Assembly (NCBI GenBank): GCA_017999075.1
Contig: JAGOBX010000033.1
Coordinates: 1-14,796, forward strand
DNA from: Candidatus Babelota bacterium
GTDB taxonomy: Bacteria; JAGOBX01
DNA: 14,796 bases
Direction of reading: 5' to 3'
The notes beneath the pieces were generated by a model, which did not search any database, was not told the origin of the DNA, and saw only the letters and a list, made by a program, of their open reading frames with translations. Below are positions 8,342-14,796 of this stretch, one piece after another. The position numbers and the translations under genes were made by a program. The first letter of the stretch is position 1, and each line of letters opens with the position of its first letter.

Positions 8342-9343
8342 ATGTTACAAAAAAACAATTTACTTGAAGCAGCTTTAAAAAGTATAAAAACAGCATACTC
8401 AGTATGTTCTGACATTCAGAAAAAACTCAAATCATCGGATTCTTATATAAAATCAGATAAAACTCCTGTAACCATCGCTGATTACTGTTCTCAAGCTGTT
8501 ATAAGCATTATTCTAAACAAACTTACTCCTGATGTTCCTATTTTAGCTGAGGAAGACGTAATCGATCTTAATTCTAATAAAAATTCTGATATAAAAAAAA
8601 ATATTTTATCGTATGTTAAAAATATTTTCCCTGATTTTTCTGATGAGGCAATTATCAAAGCTATTGGACGCGGGGGAACTGAACAGAAGTTTTCCGATAA
8701 ATTTTGGGTATTGGATCCGGTAGATGGAACAAAAGGTTTTTTGAGAAACGGTCAATACGCTATAGCTCTGGCATTAATTGAAAAAGGAACAGTCGAGATC
8801 GGAGTTTTAGGATGCCCTAATTTACCCGAAAATTTAAACAACCCTGAAAAAAAAACAGGTGTTATTTTTTTCGCGGAAAAAGGTAAAGGTTCAAAAATGT
8901 TTAAATATTCCAGTTCGGCAGATCATAATATAAAACCAATTAAAGTCAGCAGCAGATCGAAAATATCCGATGTTTCTGCAGCAGTTTCTTATGAATCGTC
9001 TCACACAAACGAAAGTTTTACTGAAACTTTTTTAAATAATCTCGGAATAACAGATAAAATAATAAAAATGGACAGTCAGTGTAAATATGCTCTATTAGCT
9101 TCAGCTCAAACCGATATTTATTTCAGAATGCTGCCCGGAAAAAATAGTTATGAAAAAATTTGGGATCACGCAGCTGGAACTCTGATAGTAAAAGAAGCTG
9201 GAGGAATAGTCACTGATTTCAACGGAAAACCCATTGATTTTTCACAAGGAAAATATTTAAATAAAAATTGCGGGATACTCGCAACTAACGGTTTTATTCA
9301 CGAAGAAATACTCAAAATAACAAAAAAAATATTCTTAAAATAA
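8342..9343 (+). CDS. 3'(2'),5'-bisphosphate nucleotidase, HAL2/SAL1 type (CysQ-like)
   Basis: This 333-residue enzyme of the Mg-dependent, Li-sensitive inositol monophosphatase superfamily has all metal-site motifs: DKTPVTIAD (39-47), AEED (E70/E71), WVLDPVDGTKGF (D125, D128) and YEKIWDHAAG (D275). Two details point to PAP phosphatases rather than inositol phosphatases: the GFLR after DGTK, and MDSQCKYALLA (243-253), which matches the yeast/plant HAL2/SAL1 pattern rather than short E. coli CysQ (about 246 residues). The reaction would be 3'-phosphoadenosine 5'-phosphate to AMP plus phosphate, removing the by-product of PAPS-dependent sulfation or sulfate reduction. No sulfur-assimilation gene is in the window. 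It sits 20 bases after the PP2C gene and five before the cyclase, so it is probably co-transcribed with both. No Shine-Dalgarno sequence is seen. The substrate could also include PAPS or inositol phosphates. Confidence 0.9.
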   Translation: MLQKNNLLEAALKSIKTAYSVCSDIQKKLKSSDSYIKSDKTPVTIADYCSQAVISIILNKLTPDVPILAEEDVIDLNSNKNSDIKKNILSYVKNIFPDFSDEAIIKAIGRGGTEQKFSDKFWVLDPVDGTKGFLRNGQYAIALALIEKGTVEIGVLGCPNLPENLNNPEKKTGVIFFAEKGKGSKMFKYSSSADHNIKPIKVSSRSKISDVSAAVSYESSHTNESFTETFLNNLGITDKIIKMDSQCKYALLASAQTDIYFRMLPGKNSYEKIWDHAAGTLIVKEAGGIVTDFNGKPIDFSQGKYLNKNCGILATNGFIHEEILKITKKIFLK

Positions 9344-9348
9344 AAAAT

Positions 9349-10410
9349 ATGAAAATTATAATTGCAAGTTCAAAAAAAAATTCTTTAAAAAAAATCTCAA
9401 CGATTTGCAAAAAAAACAGATATTCCGTGTTGACATTATCTATTCCTGAAAATAATCTGATTGAAAACATAAAAACATTCATTCCGGACCTCATTATACT
9501 TGATTTTAAATCGGGATTATATTATAAAAAAAAATTAAAAATTTTATTCGCTCAAATATTCACGCCGATAATTTTTATTACCGATTCATATTCGAAAAAG
9601 GATGAATTGAAAGCATATAAAGCCGGAGCTTCGGATTATTTTCTGCAGGATATTTCTTCTAAAATTTTCGAAACTAAAATAAAACGCCTTTTAAAAATAA
9701 AATTTTTACAAAATGCATTATATTCTAAAAATCGGAAATTAATAGATTTGACAGGGTTAATGAAAAAATATTTGCCCGGGAATTTGCAGGATGAAATATT
9801 CAGCAAATCGAAAATCAATCTCAATGCCAAAAAAAAATTTTTTGCTATATTCTTTTCTGACATACGGAATTTCACGGAATTATCTACTCATTATACTCCA
9901 GGCGAAATGCTTGATTTATTAAACTGCTATCTGTATTTTGCATACGATAAAATAATTTTCAATAATGGCAAAATAGATAAAGTCATAGGCGACGCCATTC
10001 TCGCAGTATTTGAAAAAAGCGATGATGATTCAGAACCTTGTTACAATGCAGTTAAAGCAGCGCTTGAAATACATGAAGAAATGAGGTCTTTTAATGAATT
10101 GATGGAGCAATCTCCTAAATTTTCTTCGGGAAATATTTTTCCTTTCATACAGCTCGGAATAGGAATCAATTATGCCGAAGTAGTACAGGGAAATCTTGGA
10201 ACTCCTGACAGAATGGATTTTACGGTAATCGGCGATGGTGTAAATATGGCAAGCAGATGCCAGCATATTGCGCTCGGCGAAGAAGTAATCATAACCGAAG
10301 AAGTTTATAAAAGAATAAAACAAAGGGTTGATGTGGAAATTCTGCCGCCAGTCAATATAAAAGGGAAAAAAGAAAAAATACAATTATACAGAATCGAACG
10401 GTTATATTAA
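9349..10410 (+). CDS. Pseudo-receiver fused to class III adenylate cyclase
   Basis: This 353-residue soluble protein starts with a receiver-like fold (about 1-118): beta strand MKIIIAS, ILDF with D52 at the phospho-acceptor place, FITDS, and AGASDYFL. The N-terminal acidic pair is replaced by SSKK, and the conserved Lys is Gln (Q100), so it is unlikely to be phosphorylated normally. A helical linker follows (about 119-160, including LMKKYLPGNL, common before cyclase domains). The cyclase domain carries both metal-binding Asp (D171 in FSDIRNFT, D215 in IGDAI), the adenine-selecting K211 and T292, and the transition-state N299 and R303 in VNMASR. Thr instead of Asp at 292 matches the class IIIb pattern, which is often bicarbonate-stimulated. 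It should therefore make cAMP from ATP, probably as a homodimer. It begins five bases after the nucleotidase gene. No cAMP-binding protein is seen here. Confidence 0.93.
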   Translation: MKIIIASSKKNSLKKISTICKKNRYSVLTLSIPENNLIENIKTFIPDLIILDFKSGLYYKKKLKILFAQIFTPIIFITDSYSKKDELKAYKAGASDYFLQDISSKIFETKIKRLLKIKFLQNALYSKNRKLIDLTGLMKKYLPGNLQDEIFSKSKINLNAKKKFFAIFFSDIRNFTELSTHYTPGEMLDLLNCYLYFAYDKIIFNNGKIDKVIGDAILAVFEKSDDDSEPCYNAVKAALEIHEEMRSFNELMEQSPKFSSGNIFPFIQLGIGINYAEVVQGNLGTPDRMDFTVIGDGVNMASRCQHIALGEEVIITEEVYKRIKQRVDVEILPPVNIKGKKEKIQLYRIERLY

Positions 10411-10485
10411 CACTGAAAATTTCTATTCTATTAGATTTCATTTACAGAATTATCTCTGATCAAAAATGAAGAACAAAAATCCTTA

Positions 10486-10513
10486 TTGCATTTTTTTGAA
10501 TCTTTATTATATT
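10486..10513 (+). promoter_or_regulatory. Possible promoter before the small protein/glycosyltransferase pair
   Basis: The 138-base gap 10411-10548 is the longest in the window. It contains TTGCAT (10486-10491) and TATATT (10508-10513), 16 bases apart, which would give a leader of about 30 bases. The match is moderate and the region is AT-rich. No convincing terminator for the cyclase gene is seen in the same gap. Confidence 0.35.
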
Positions 10514-10548
10514 ACATCTTGTTTTAACAATTTCTGAAAAGATAAAAT

Positions 10549-10845
10549 ATGCCAAAAAAAACTTTAAAAACTAAAGAACAATTTTTTTCACAATTATTGA
10601 AAGAAATAAAATCAAAGTGTTCTGAATTCGGAATCACTTTAATTTTCGATAAACTTGAAAATGACGGCGGAATATGTAAATACAAGGATAAAACTTACAT
10701 TATTATCAACAAAATATATGACGACGAACATAGAATAAAATTATTTTTGAATGAAATATCAAACACAGAGTTTAATTCCAATTTTGAAGATATTAAAAAA
10801 AATTTTGTTGATTATTCATCAGGCGATGCCGATGCCACGGCATAA
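10549..10845 (+). CDS. Small uncharacterised protein with a GGxCxxK...IIIN motif
   Basis: This 98-residue soluble, highly charged protein has no signal peptide or membrane segment. A predicted N-terminal helix (residues 8-28) is followed by a strand region with NDGGICKYKDKTYIIINK (about 38-55) and a further helix (about 58-72). The combination of a Gly-Gly-x-Cys-x-x-Lys turn and an Ile-rich strand ending in Asn-Lys recalls, from memory, a short conserved hypothetical family found in several Gram-negative phyla; I know no assigned function. The tail SSGDADATA is low in complexity and overlaps the start of the glycosyltransferase gene, so the two are probably translated in a coupled manner. The start ATG lacks a clear Shine-Dalgarno sequence. 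Gene likely real, role unknown. Confidence 0.75.
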   Translation: MPKKTLKTKEQFFSQLLKEIKSKCSEFGITLIFDKLENDGGICKYKDKTYIIINKIYDDEHRIKLFLNEISNTEFNSNFEDIKKNFVDYSSGDADATA

Positions 10846-12034
10846 AAAAAAACTTTTATTCCTTACAAACGATTATCCTCCAAACGAAGGAGGAATGGAA
10901 ACATGCGCCCTTGAACTTTCTGAAGGTTTTAAAAAATTTTATGATGTAACTGTGATTACAGGTTCGCCTGCCACAAAAAAAAAATCTATTAGGTTTTGCA
11001 GCAATGGTACTTCATCTTCTTCAGTTACAAATAAAAATGAAACATCTGTTTGTTTTTTTAAAATCAAACGCATCAATTATCCTCGATTTTACCCGCTGAA
11101 ATTTTTTATTATATTTTTCACGCTTATTTATGAAGCTTTAATCTCAGGTTATGATTTAATCTATATTAATACCTGGTCCCCATTCGGATTACCGGCTCTA
11201 TTAATTTCTAAAATATTCGGAATTAATTATTATATAACATGTCATGGACTTGATATTATTGAACCTATAAAAAGTAAATTCCATAAAAAATGTATGTACA
11301 TTGTTTTTAACAGCGCTTCAAAACTTTTCTGTGTGAGCAGATATACTGCCAATATCCTTTCAACTACAACTATTATCAAAAATCCTGAAATTATAAAAGT
11401 TGTAAATAATGGAATAAATATTTCGAAATTTTATCCTATAGATAAAATCAAATCCAGAAAAAAATTAGGTATTCCTGATAAATTTGTTATTCTTACTGTT
11501 TCAAGGCTGACAGTCAGAAAAGGACATAAAACAGTCATTAAAGCATTATCTAAATTAACTGATATTCCTGATATCATTTATATTGTTTGCGGGCGCGGGG
11601 AATGCGGGAAAGAACTGCATGATTTTACCAAATCTATGAATTTATCTGATAAAGTTTTATTTACTGGATTTGTGGACAATAAAGATTTGTTATACTATTA
11701 CAATGCATGCGATGTGTTTGTAATGTTAAGCGATGAATTTTTTGAATCAGGCGAAGTGGAAGGATTTGGAATATCTTATATTGAAGCGAATGCATGTGGA
11801 AAACCTGTAATAGCTTTAAAAAAAGCCGGAGCAGTTGATGCGGTAAAACATAATTTTACAGGATTTTTGATTGAACCAAAATGCGATATTGAAACAGAAT
11901 TTGCAAACATTTTAAGAAATTTATATAACGATAAAACACTTTTAACCGCTATTGGAAATTCCGCGTTAAAATATGTTACAGAAAACTATTTATGGGAAAG
12001 ACAAATAGAAAAATACCGCATTGAAATGGAATAA
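10832..12034 (+). CDS. Glycosyltransferase family 4 (GT-B fold)
   Basis: This cytoplasmic glycosyltransferase of about 400 residues begins LLFLTNDYPPNEGGMET, the first GT-B strand and the Gly-rich acceptor-side loop (G20, G21). VSRYTANIL marks the domain hinge region. The C-terminal domain has the donor-phosphate residues R225 and K230 in SRLTVRKGH, the strand VLFTGFV, and the EX7E motif EGFGISYIEA (E310, E318), all typical of retaining GT4 enzymes such as PimB-like mannosyltransferases. It would transfer a hexose from a nucleotide sugar to a lipid or glycan; the acceptor is unknown. The frame is open further upstream to an ATG at 10751, but similarity to the family begins only after 10832. 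AGG at 10821-10823 suits the ATG at 10832 better than that at 10826. It overlaps the preceding small gene by 14 bases. It contains A9 (10844-10852) and A10 (10975-10984) runs. Confidence 0.9.
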   Translation: MPRHKKKLLFLTNDYPPNEGGMETCALELSEGFKKFYDVTVITGSPATKKKSIRFCSNGTSSSSVTNKNETSVCFFKIKRINYPRFYPLKFFIIFFTLIYEALISGYDLIYINTWSPFGLPALLISKIFGINYYITCHGLDIIEPIKSKFHKKCMYIVFNSASKLFCVSRYTANILSTTTIIKNPEIIKVVNNGINISKFYPIDKIKSRKKLGIPDKFVILTVSRLTVRKGHKTVIKALSKLTDIPDIIYIVCGRGECGKELHDFTKSMNLSDKVLFTGFVDNKDLLYYYNACDVFVMLSDEFFESGEVEGFGISYIEANACGKPVIALKKAGAVDAVKHNFTGFLIEPKCDIETEFANILRNLYNDKTLLTAIGNSALKYVTENYLWERQIEKYRIEME

Positions 12035-12045
12035 ATTTTGGTTTC

Positions 12046-12071
12046 TATAAAAAAATATTTATTTTTTTATA
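12046..12071. terminator. AT-only inverted repeat between convergent genes, possible two-way terminator
   Basis: TATAAAAAAA (12046-12055) and TTTTTTTATA (12062-12071) form a perfect 10-bp inverted repeat around a 6-base loop. It lies between the stop codons of the glycosyltransferase and the lipoprotein and covers the last codons of the latter. Each strand would read as a hairpin ending in a T-rich arm. With no G-C pair the stem is weak, so function is uncertain. Confidence 0.35.
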
Positions 12072-12640
12072 ATCCATATTCCATCAGGAAGTTGAATTCG
12101 TTCACCGGAAACAGCAGTATCCCGCTTCATTGAAGCATAAATATTCTGAACTTTTTTAATATCATTATCTTTCAAATTTATATTTGTGCTTAATATCCGT
12201 TCCATAACTATATTTCTGTCTTCATTTTCCTGTCTGACTATTTCAGTTAAAAAATTTTTTTGTTTTTCATCAAGGTCAGTTAATTTGTCAAAAAAAATTT
12301 CTAAAAAACCTTTATTATTCTCTCCAATATAATTTTTAATTTTAAAATCAGACACATCATCAGAATTAAACGAAATCCTCTGCAAAGCTGCAATAACTTT
12401 TTTTTTATCTTCGGCAACAGGCTGAACCGGATTCAATTTTCCATTTGAATCAACTGCCCTGACAGAAGACATATAATAAACTTCTTTCCCAAAATCACTG
12501 AATTGCCCAAGAATTTGTTTTTCAAGTTCTGATTTTTCATCAACAATAGTTACAGTGGCAATTTTTTTCCCGCAGTTTATAAATAAAATAAATAATAATG
12601 AATCAAGTAAAATGTAAAAAACAATTTTTTTTAATTTCAT
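12059..12640 (-). CDS. DUF1318-like lipoprotein
   Basis: This 193-residue protein has an N-terminal hydrophobic stretch (residues 5-22) ending in FINC (C23), which looks like a lipobox although Asn before the Cys is unusual. The mature part matches from memory the DUF1318 (YdbL-related) lipoproteins of deltaproteobacteria: TIVDEKSELEKQILGQF, then VRAVDSNG, QRISFNSDDVSDFK, IGENNKGFLEI, ENEDRNIVMERIL and the end ERIQLPDGIWI. The family's function is not known to me; in E. coli ydbL sits with the ynbE/ydbH envelope genes. It begins immediately after the dxs stop codon with no gap, and GGAA (12647-12650 on the minus strand) serves as a ribosome binding site inside the end of dxs, so it is very likely co-transcribed with it. 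It probably sits in the inner or outer membrane facing the periplasm. Confidence 0.83.
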   Translation of the reverse strand: MKLKKIVFYILLDSLLFILFINCGKKIATVTIVDEKSELEKQILGQFSDFGKEVYYMSSVRAVDSNGKLNPVQPVAEDKKKVIAALQRISFNSDDVSDFKIKNYIGENNKGFLEIFFDKLTDLDEKQKNFLTEIVRQENEDRNIVMERILSTNINLKDNDIKKVQNIYASMKRDTAVSGERIQLPDGIWIIKK

Positions 12641-14509
12641 TCATATTTCCATAAAATCAAATATTCTATTTTTCAATGATTCATCATCAAATCCGAAAGT
12701 CGAATACAACTCCTCAACTTCTCCTGCTTCAATAAACCTGTCAGGTATAGCTATATTTAATATTTTTTTATTAAATATTCTGTTTTCATTTATAAAATTA
12801 TTTATGTATGCGCCGAATCCGCCAATTACAGAATTTTCTTCTGCAACAATAATTTTTTCAAATTTAGAAATTAAATTTTTATAAAAAACCGCATCAATAG
12901 GTTTCAAAAAACGGCAATTAACAAGCGCAGCAGAAATTTTTTCAGAATCAATAATTTTTTTAAGGCGTTTAACAACAGGTCCTACTCCAAGAATAAGTAT
13001 TTTCCCTGATTCAGATAAAATTTGCGGTTCACCCAATTTTATATCACATTCTTCAGGCGCAGGAACTGAATCGCCTTCGATATTTCCCCTCGGATACCTT
13101 ATCGAGCACGGCATATCAATTTCTGAAGCAAGTTTCATCATTCCTACAAGATCAAATTCATCCGCAGGAGCCATAACACACATATTTGGAATCATCAGCA
13201 TATAAGACAAATCAAGCGTACCGTGATGGGTGGGTCCGTCAGCTCCAACCAACCCCGCTCTGTCAATGGCAAAAACAGGACATATATTTTTTTGAAGCGC
13301 AACATCATGATATATCTGATCTATGCTTCTCTGTAAAAAAGTAGAATAAATTGCAATAAAAGGTTTTTTACCTTCAGCTGCAAGTCCTGCTCCGAAAGTT
13401 ACGGCAAAATCTTCAGTAATTCCAACATCAAAAAATCTGTCAGGAAATTTATCTTTAAAAGCATTAAGCCCTGTTCCATCAGGCATAGCTGCTGTTATAG
13501 CAACAATATTTTTATTTTTTTCAGCAAGTTTTACCAGTGTTTCTCCAAATGTTTTTGTAAAAGAAATTTTTTCTCCTGCAGTAGTTATTTTTCCGGTTAA
13601 TATATCAAAAGGTCCCAGTCCATGATAAAAAGAAGGATTATTTTCAGCAAACAAATATCCTTTTCCTTTTATTGTTCTAATATGCACAATCTTAGGGCCT
13701 GAATAATAAAAAACATTTTTAAACAAATTTATAAGTTCATCTATATTATGCCCGTCTATCGGACCAAAATATCTAAACCCGAATTCTTCAAATATAATTT
13801 TCGGAACAACAAGATTTTTCAAACTCTCCTGAATTTTTTTTGAAATAATTTTTGTAACACCTCCGATTCTCGGAAGATTATACAACGCAGTTTCCAATTC
13901 ATCCTTTATTTTATTGTACTTAGGATTTGAAATCAGCTTATTGAGATATTCTGACATTGCCCCAACATTAGGAGCTATAGACATTTCATTGTCATTAAGT
14001 ATGACAGTCATTCTGGATTTTAAAGACGAAGCATTATTCAAAGCTTCAAGAGCAAGCCCTGAAGTCAATGCACCATCTCCTATAACAGCGACTACACGAT
14101 TATTCTTATTATTCAAATCTCGGCCTTTTGCATATCCCATTGCAACTGCAATAGAAGTGCTGCTATGTCCTACAGTCATAGCGTCAAATTCACTTTCAAA
14201 CATGTTTGGAAACCCGGAAATTCCTTTAAATTTACGCAATGTTTTAAAAGAATTGTATCTGCCTGTCAATAATTTATGAGCGTATGCCTGATGACCCACA
14301 TCCCAAATTATCTTGTCCTCAGGGCAATTTAAAACATAATGTAAAGCTATAGCCAATTCTACAGCTCCCAAACTCGCGGCAAGATGTCCGCCATTATTTG
14401 AAGTTGTTTCAATAATTACATTTCTTAATTCCAAAGCAAGTTCATCAAGATCAGTTATATTAATTTTTTTCAAATCAGCCGGATTTGTTATTTTATCTAA
14501 ATATTTCAT
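12641..14509 (-). CDS. dxs: 1-deoxy-D-xylulose-5-phosphate synthase
   Basis: This 622-residue enzyme, full length for the family, condenses pyruvate and glyceraldehyde 3-phosphate to DXP, the first step of the MEP isoprenoid pathway and a precursor for thiamine and pyridoxal. The transketolase-like domains are in the usual order. GGHLAASLG (H42), DVGHQAY (70-76) and VGHSSTS lie in the first part. The thiamine diphosphate motif runs from GDGALTSGLALEALNNA (144-160) to ILNDNEMSI (172-174 for NDN). DVGITE (E366), R394, R417, DGPTHHG (D424, H428) and RYPRG (R474) are in the pyrimidine-binding and substrate part. The C-terminal domain (about 490-622) includes SVIGGFGA. After E366 the residues are Asp-Phe where Gln-His is usual in the AEQHAV motif. 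Start ATG at 14507-14509 has no clear Shine-Dalgarno sequence. It follows the prenyltransferase gene after 36 bases. Confidence 0.98.
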   Translation of the reverse strand: MKYLDKITNPADLKKINITDLDELALELRNVIIETTSNNGGHLAASLGAVELAIALHYVLNCPEDKIIWDVGHQAYAHKLLTGRYNSFKTLRKFKGISGFPNMFESEFDAMTVGHSSTSIAVAMGYAKGRDLNNKNNRVVAVIGDGALTSGLALEALNNASSLKSRMTVILNDNEMSIAPNVGAMSEYLNKLISNPKYNKIKDELETALYNLPRIGGVTKIISKKIQESLKNLVVPKIIFEEFGFRYFGPIDGHNIDELINLFKNVFYYSGPKIVHIRTIKGKGYLFAENNPSFYHGLGPFDILTGKITTAGEKISFTKTFGETLVKLAEKNKNIVAITAAMPDGTGLNAFKDKFPDRFFDVGITEDFAVTFGAGLAAEGKKPFIAIYSTFLQRSIDQIYHDVALQKNICPVFAIDRAGLVGADGPTHHGTLDLSYMLMIPNMCVMAPADEFDLVGMMKLASEIDMPCSIRYPRGNIEGDSVPAPEECDIKLGEPQILSESGKILILGVGPVVKRLKKIIDSEKISAALVNCRFLKPIDAVFYKNLISKFEKIIVAEENSVIGGFGAYINNFINENRIFNKKILNIAIPDRFIEAGEVEELYSTFGFDDESLKNRIFDFMEI

Positions 14510-14545
14510 AATTAAATTATCACATTTTTATATAAGTATATAATC

Positions 14546-14796
14546 TTAATTTTTTCTTAAAACAAGCATTTTAGCCAAATCTATCATCAATCTGGAATCT
14601 ACAGGAATATTTTCTAATAATTTTATAGCACTGTCAAGCAATTGTAAAGCTATTTTTTCTGATTTTGCAATTCCGATAATAGAAGGATATGTCGATTTAT
14701 TTTTTTTTAAATCGCTTTTAGAAGGTTTCCCGAGTTGTTCGGTGGTAGAAGTTAAATCAAGAATATCATCTATTATTTGAAATGCAAGTCCTATAT
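14546..14796 (-). CDS. ispA: Polyprenyl (farnesyl/geranylgeranyl) diphosphate synthase, C-terminal part
   Basis: The minus-strand frame is open from the right edge to the TAA at 14546-14548, giving the last 82 residues; the N-terminus lies outside the window. It contains the second aspartate-rich motif in [14 protein letters not shown] and the following [23 protein letters not shown], both diagnostic of trans-isoprenyl diphosphate synthases of the IspA type. The two Asp and the final Asp of DDILD bind Mg and the isopentenyl diphosphate partner. The enzyme chains IPP onto allylic diphosphates to make FPP or GGPP; product length cannot be judged without the first motif. Placement just before dxs on the same strand is the classic ispA-dxs arrangement, which supports the symbol, although a GGPP synthase remains possible. 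Confidence 0.9.
   Translation of the reverse strand, partial: IGLAFQIIDDILDLTSTTEQLGKPSKSDLKKNKSTYPSIIGIAKSEKIALQLLDSAIKLLENIPVDSRLMIDLAKMLVLRKN

Noticed and set aside
10519-10548. TTGTTT and TAAAAT as a promoter for the small gene
   Set aside because: The -10 would touch the start codon, putting the transcript start inside the gene; the pair at 10486-10513 fits better.
10751-10831. Upstream in-frame ATG as the start of the glycosyltransferase
   Set aside because: It would add 27 residues that overlap the small gene deeply and do not look like the GT-B N-terminus; ATG codons at 10826/10832 sit right before the first strand, with AGG at a suitable distance for the second.
13914-14279. 121-codon open frame on the + strand
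   Set aside because: It is antisense to the well-conserved thiamine-binding part of dxs and its translation shows no independent protein character.
14693-14714. CGATTTA...TAAATCG hairpin with a T8 loop
   Set aside because: It lies within the conserved coding part of the prenyltransferase, and short AT stems are expected by chance.
1-14796. tRNA, rRNA, CRISPR array, riboswitch, insertion sequence or phage genes
   Set aside because: No cloverleaf, regular repeat-spacer pattern, transposase or integrase motif, or long structured leader was visible; gaps between genes are all under 140 bases.

Overview
The window is visibly AT-rich (GC well below 40 %, not computed) and comes from a bacterium with an outer membrane. 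The evidence for the outer membrane is a signal-peptide-bearing beta-barrel protein ending in Phe, a TPR protein of the periplasmic BamD/YbgF style, and a lipoprotein. Isoprenoids are made by the MEP pathway (dxs next to an ispA-type prenyltransferase). Most leaders lack a clear Shine-Dalgarno sequence, except the porin and the small membrane protein. The phylum cannot be fixed from this stretch. No rRNA, tRNA, CRISPR array, insertion sequence or phage gene is visible.

Layout. Positions 1-3552 hold the end of a very long TPR-repeat protein, translationally coupled (ATGA overlap) to a small protein with a signal peptide and a C-terminal hydrophobic segment. Positions 3643-10410 hold a signalling and transport block, all on the + strand: a receiver-histidine kinase, an MFS transporter, an LbtU-like porin with its own promoter and a strong terminator, a receiver-PP2C phosphatase, a HAL2/CysQ-type 3'(2'),5'-bisphosphate nucleotidase, and a pseudo-receiver/class III adenylate cyclase. 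Positions 10549-12034 hold a small conserved-looking protein overlapping a family 4 glycosyltransferase. Converging on these from the right is a - strand cluster: prenyltransferase (3' end only), dxs, and a DUF1318-like lipoprotein.

How the genes may work together. Three proteins carry receiver or receiver-like domains, each with a different output (kinase, Ser/Thr phosphatase of the RsbU type, cAMP synthesis). The last two flank a PAP phosphatase in what looks like one operon. This suggests a signalling node that combines phosphorelay, partner switching and cyclic nucleotide output. The MFS/porin pair could move a common solute across both membranes. The dxs cluster is ordinary MEP/isoprenoid housekeeping with an extra lipoprotein at its end.

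The most unusual points are the degenerate receiver on the cyclase, the phosphatase-nucleotidase-cyclase operon, and the terminator placed 17 bases before the receiver-PP2C start codon. I found no clear wholly new system; the proposed links are inferences from gene order.
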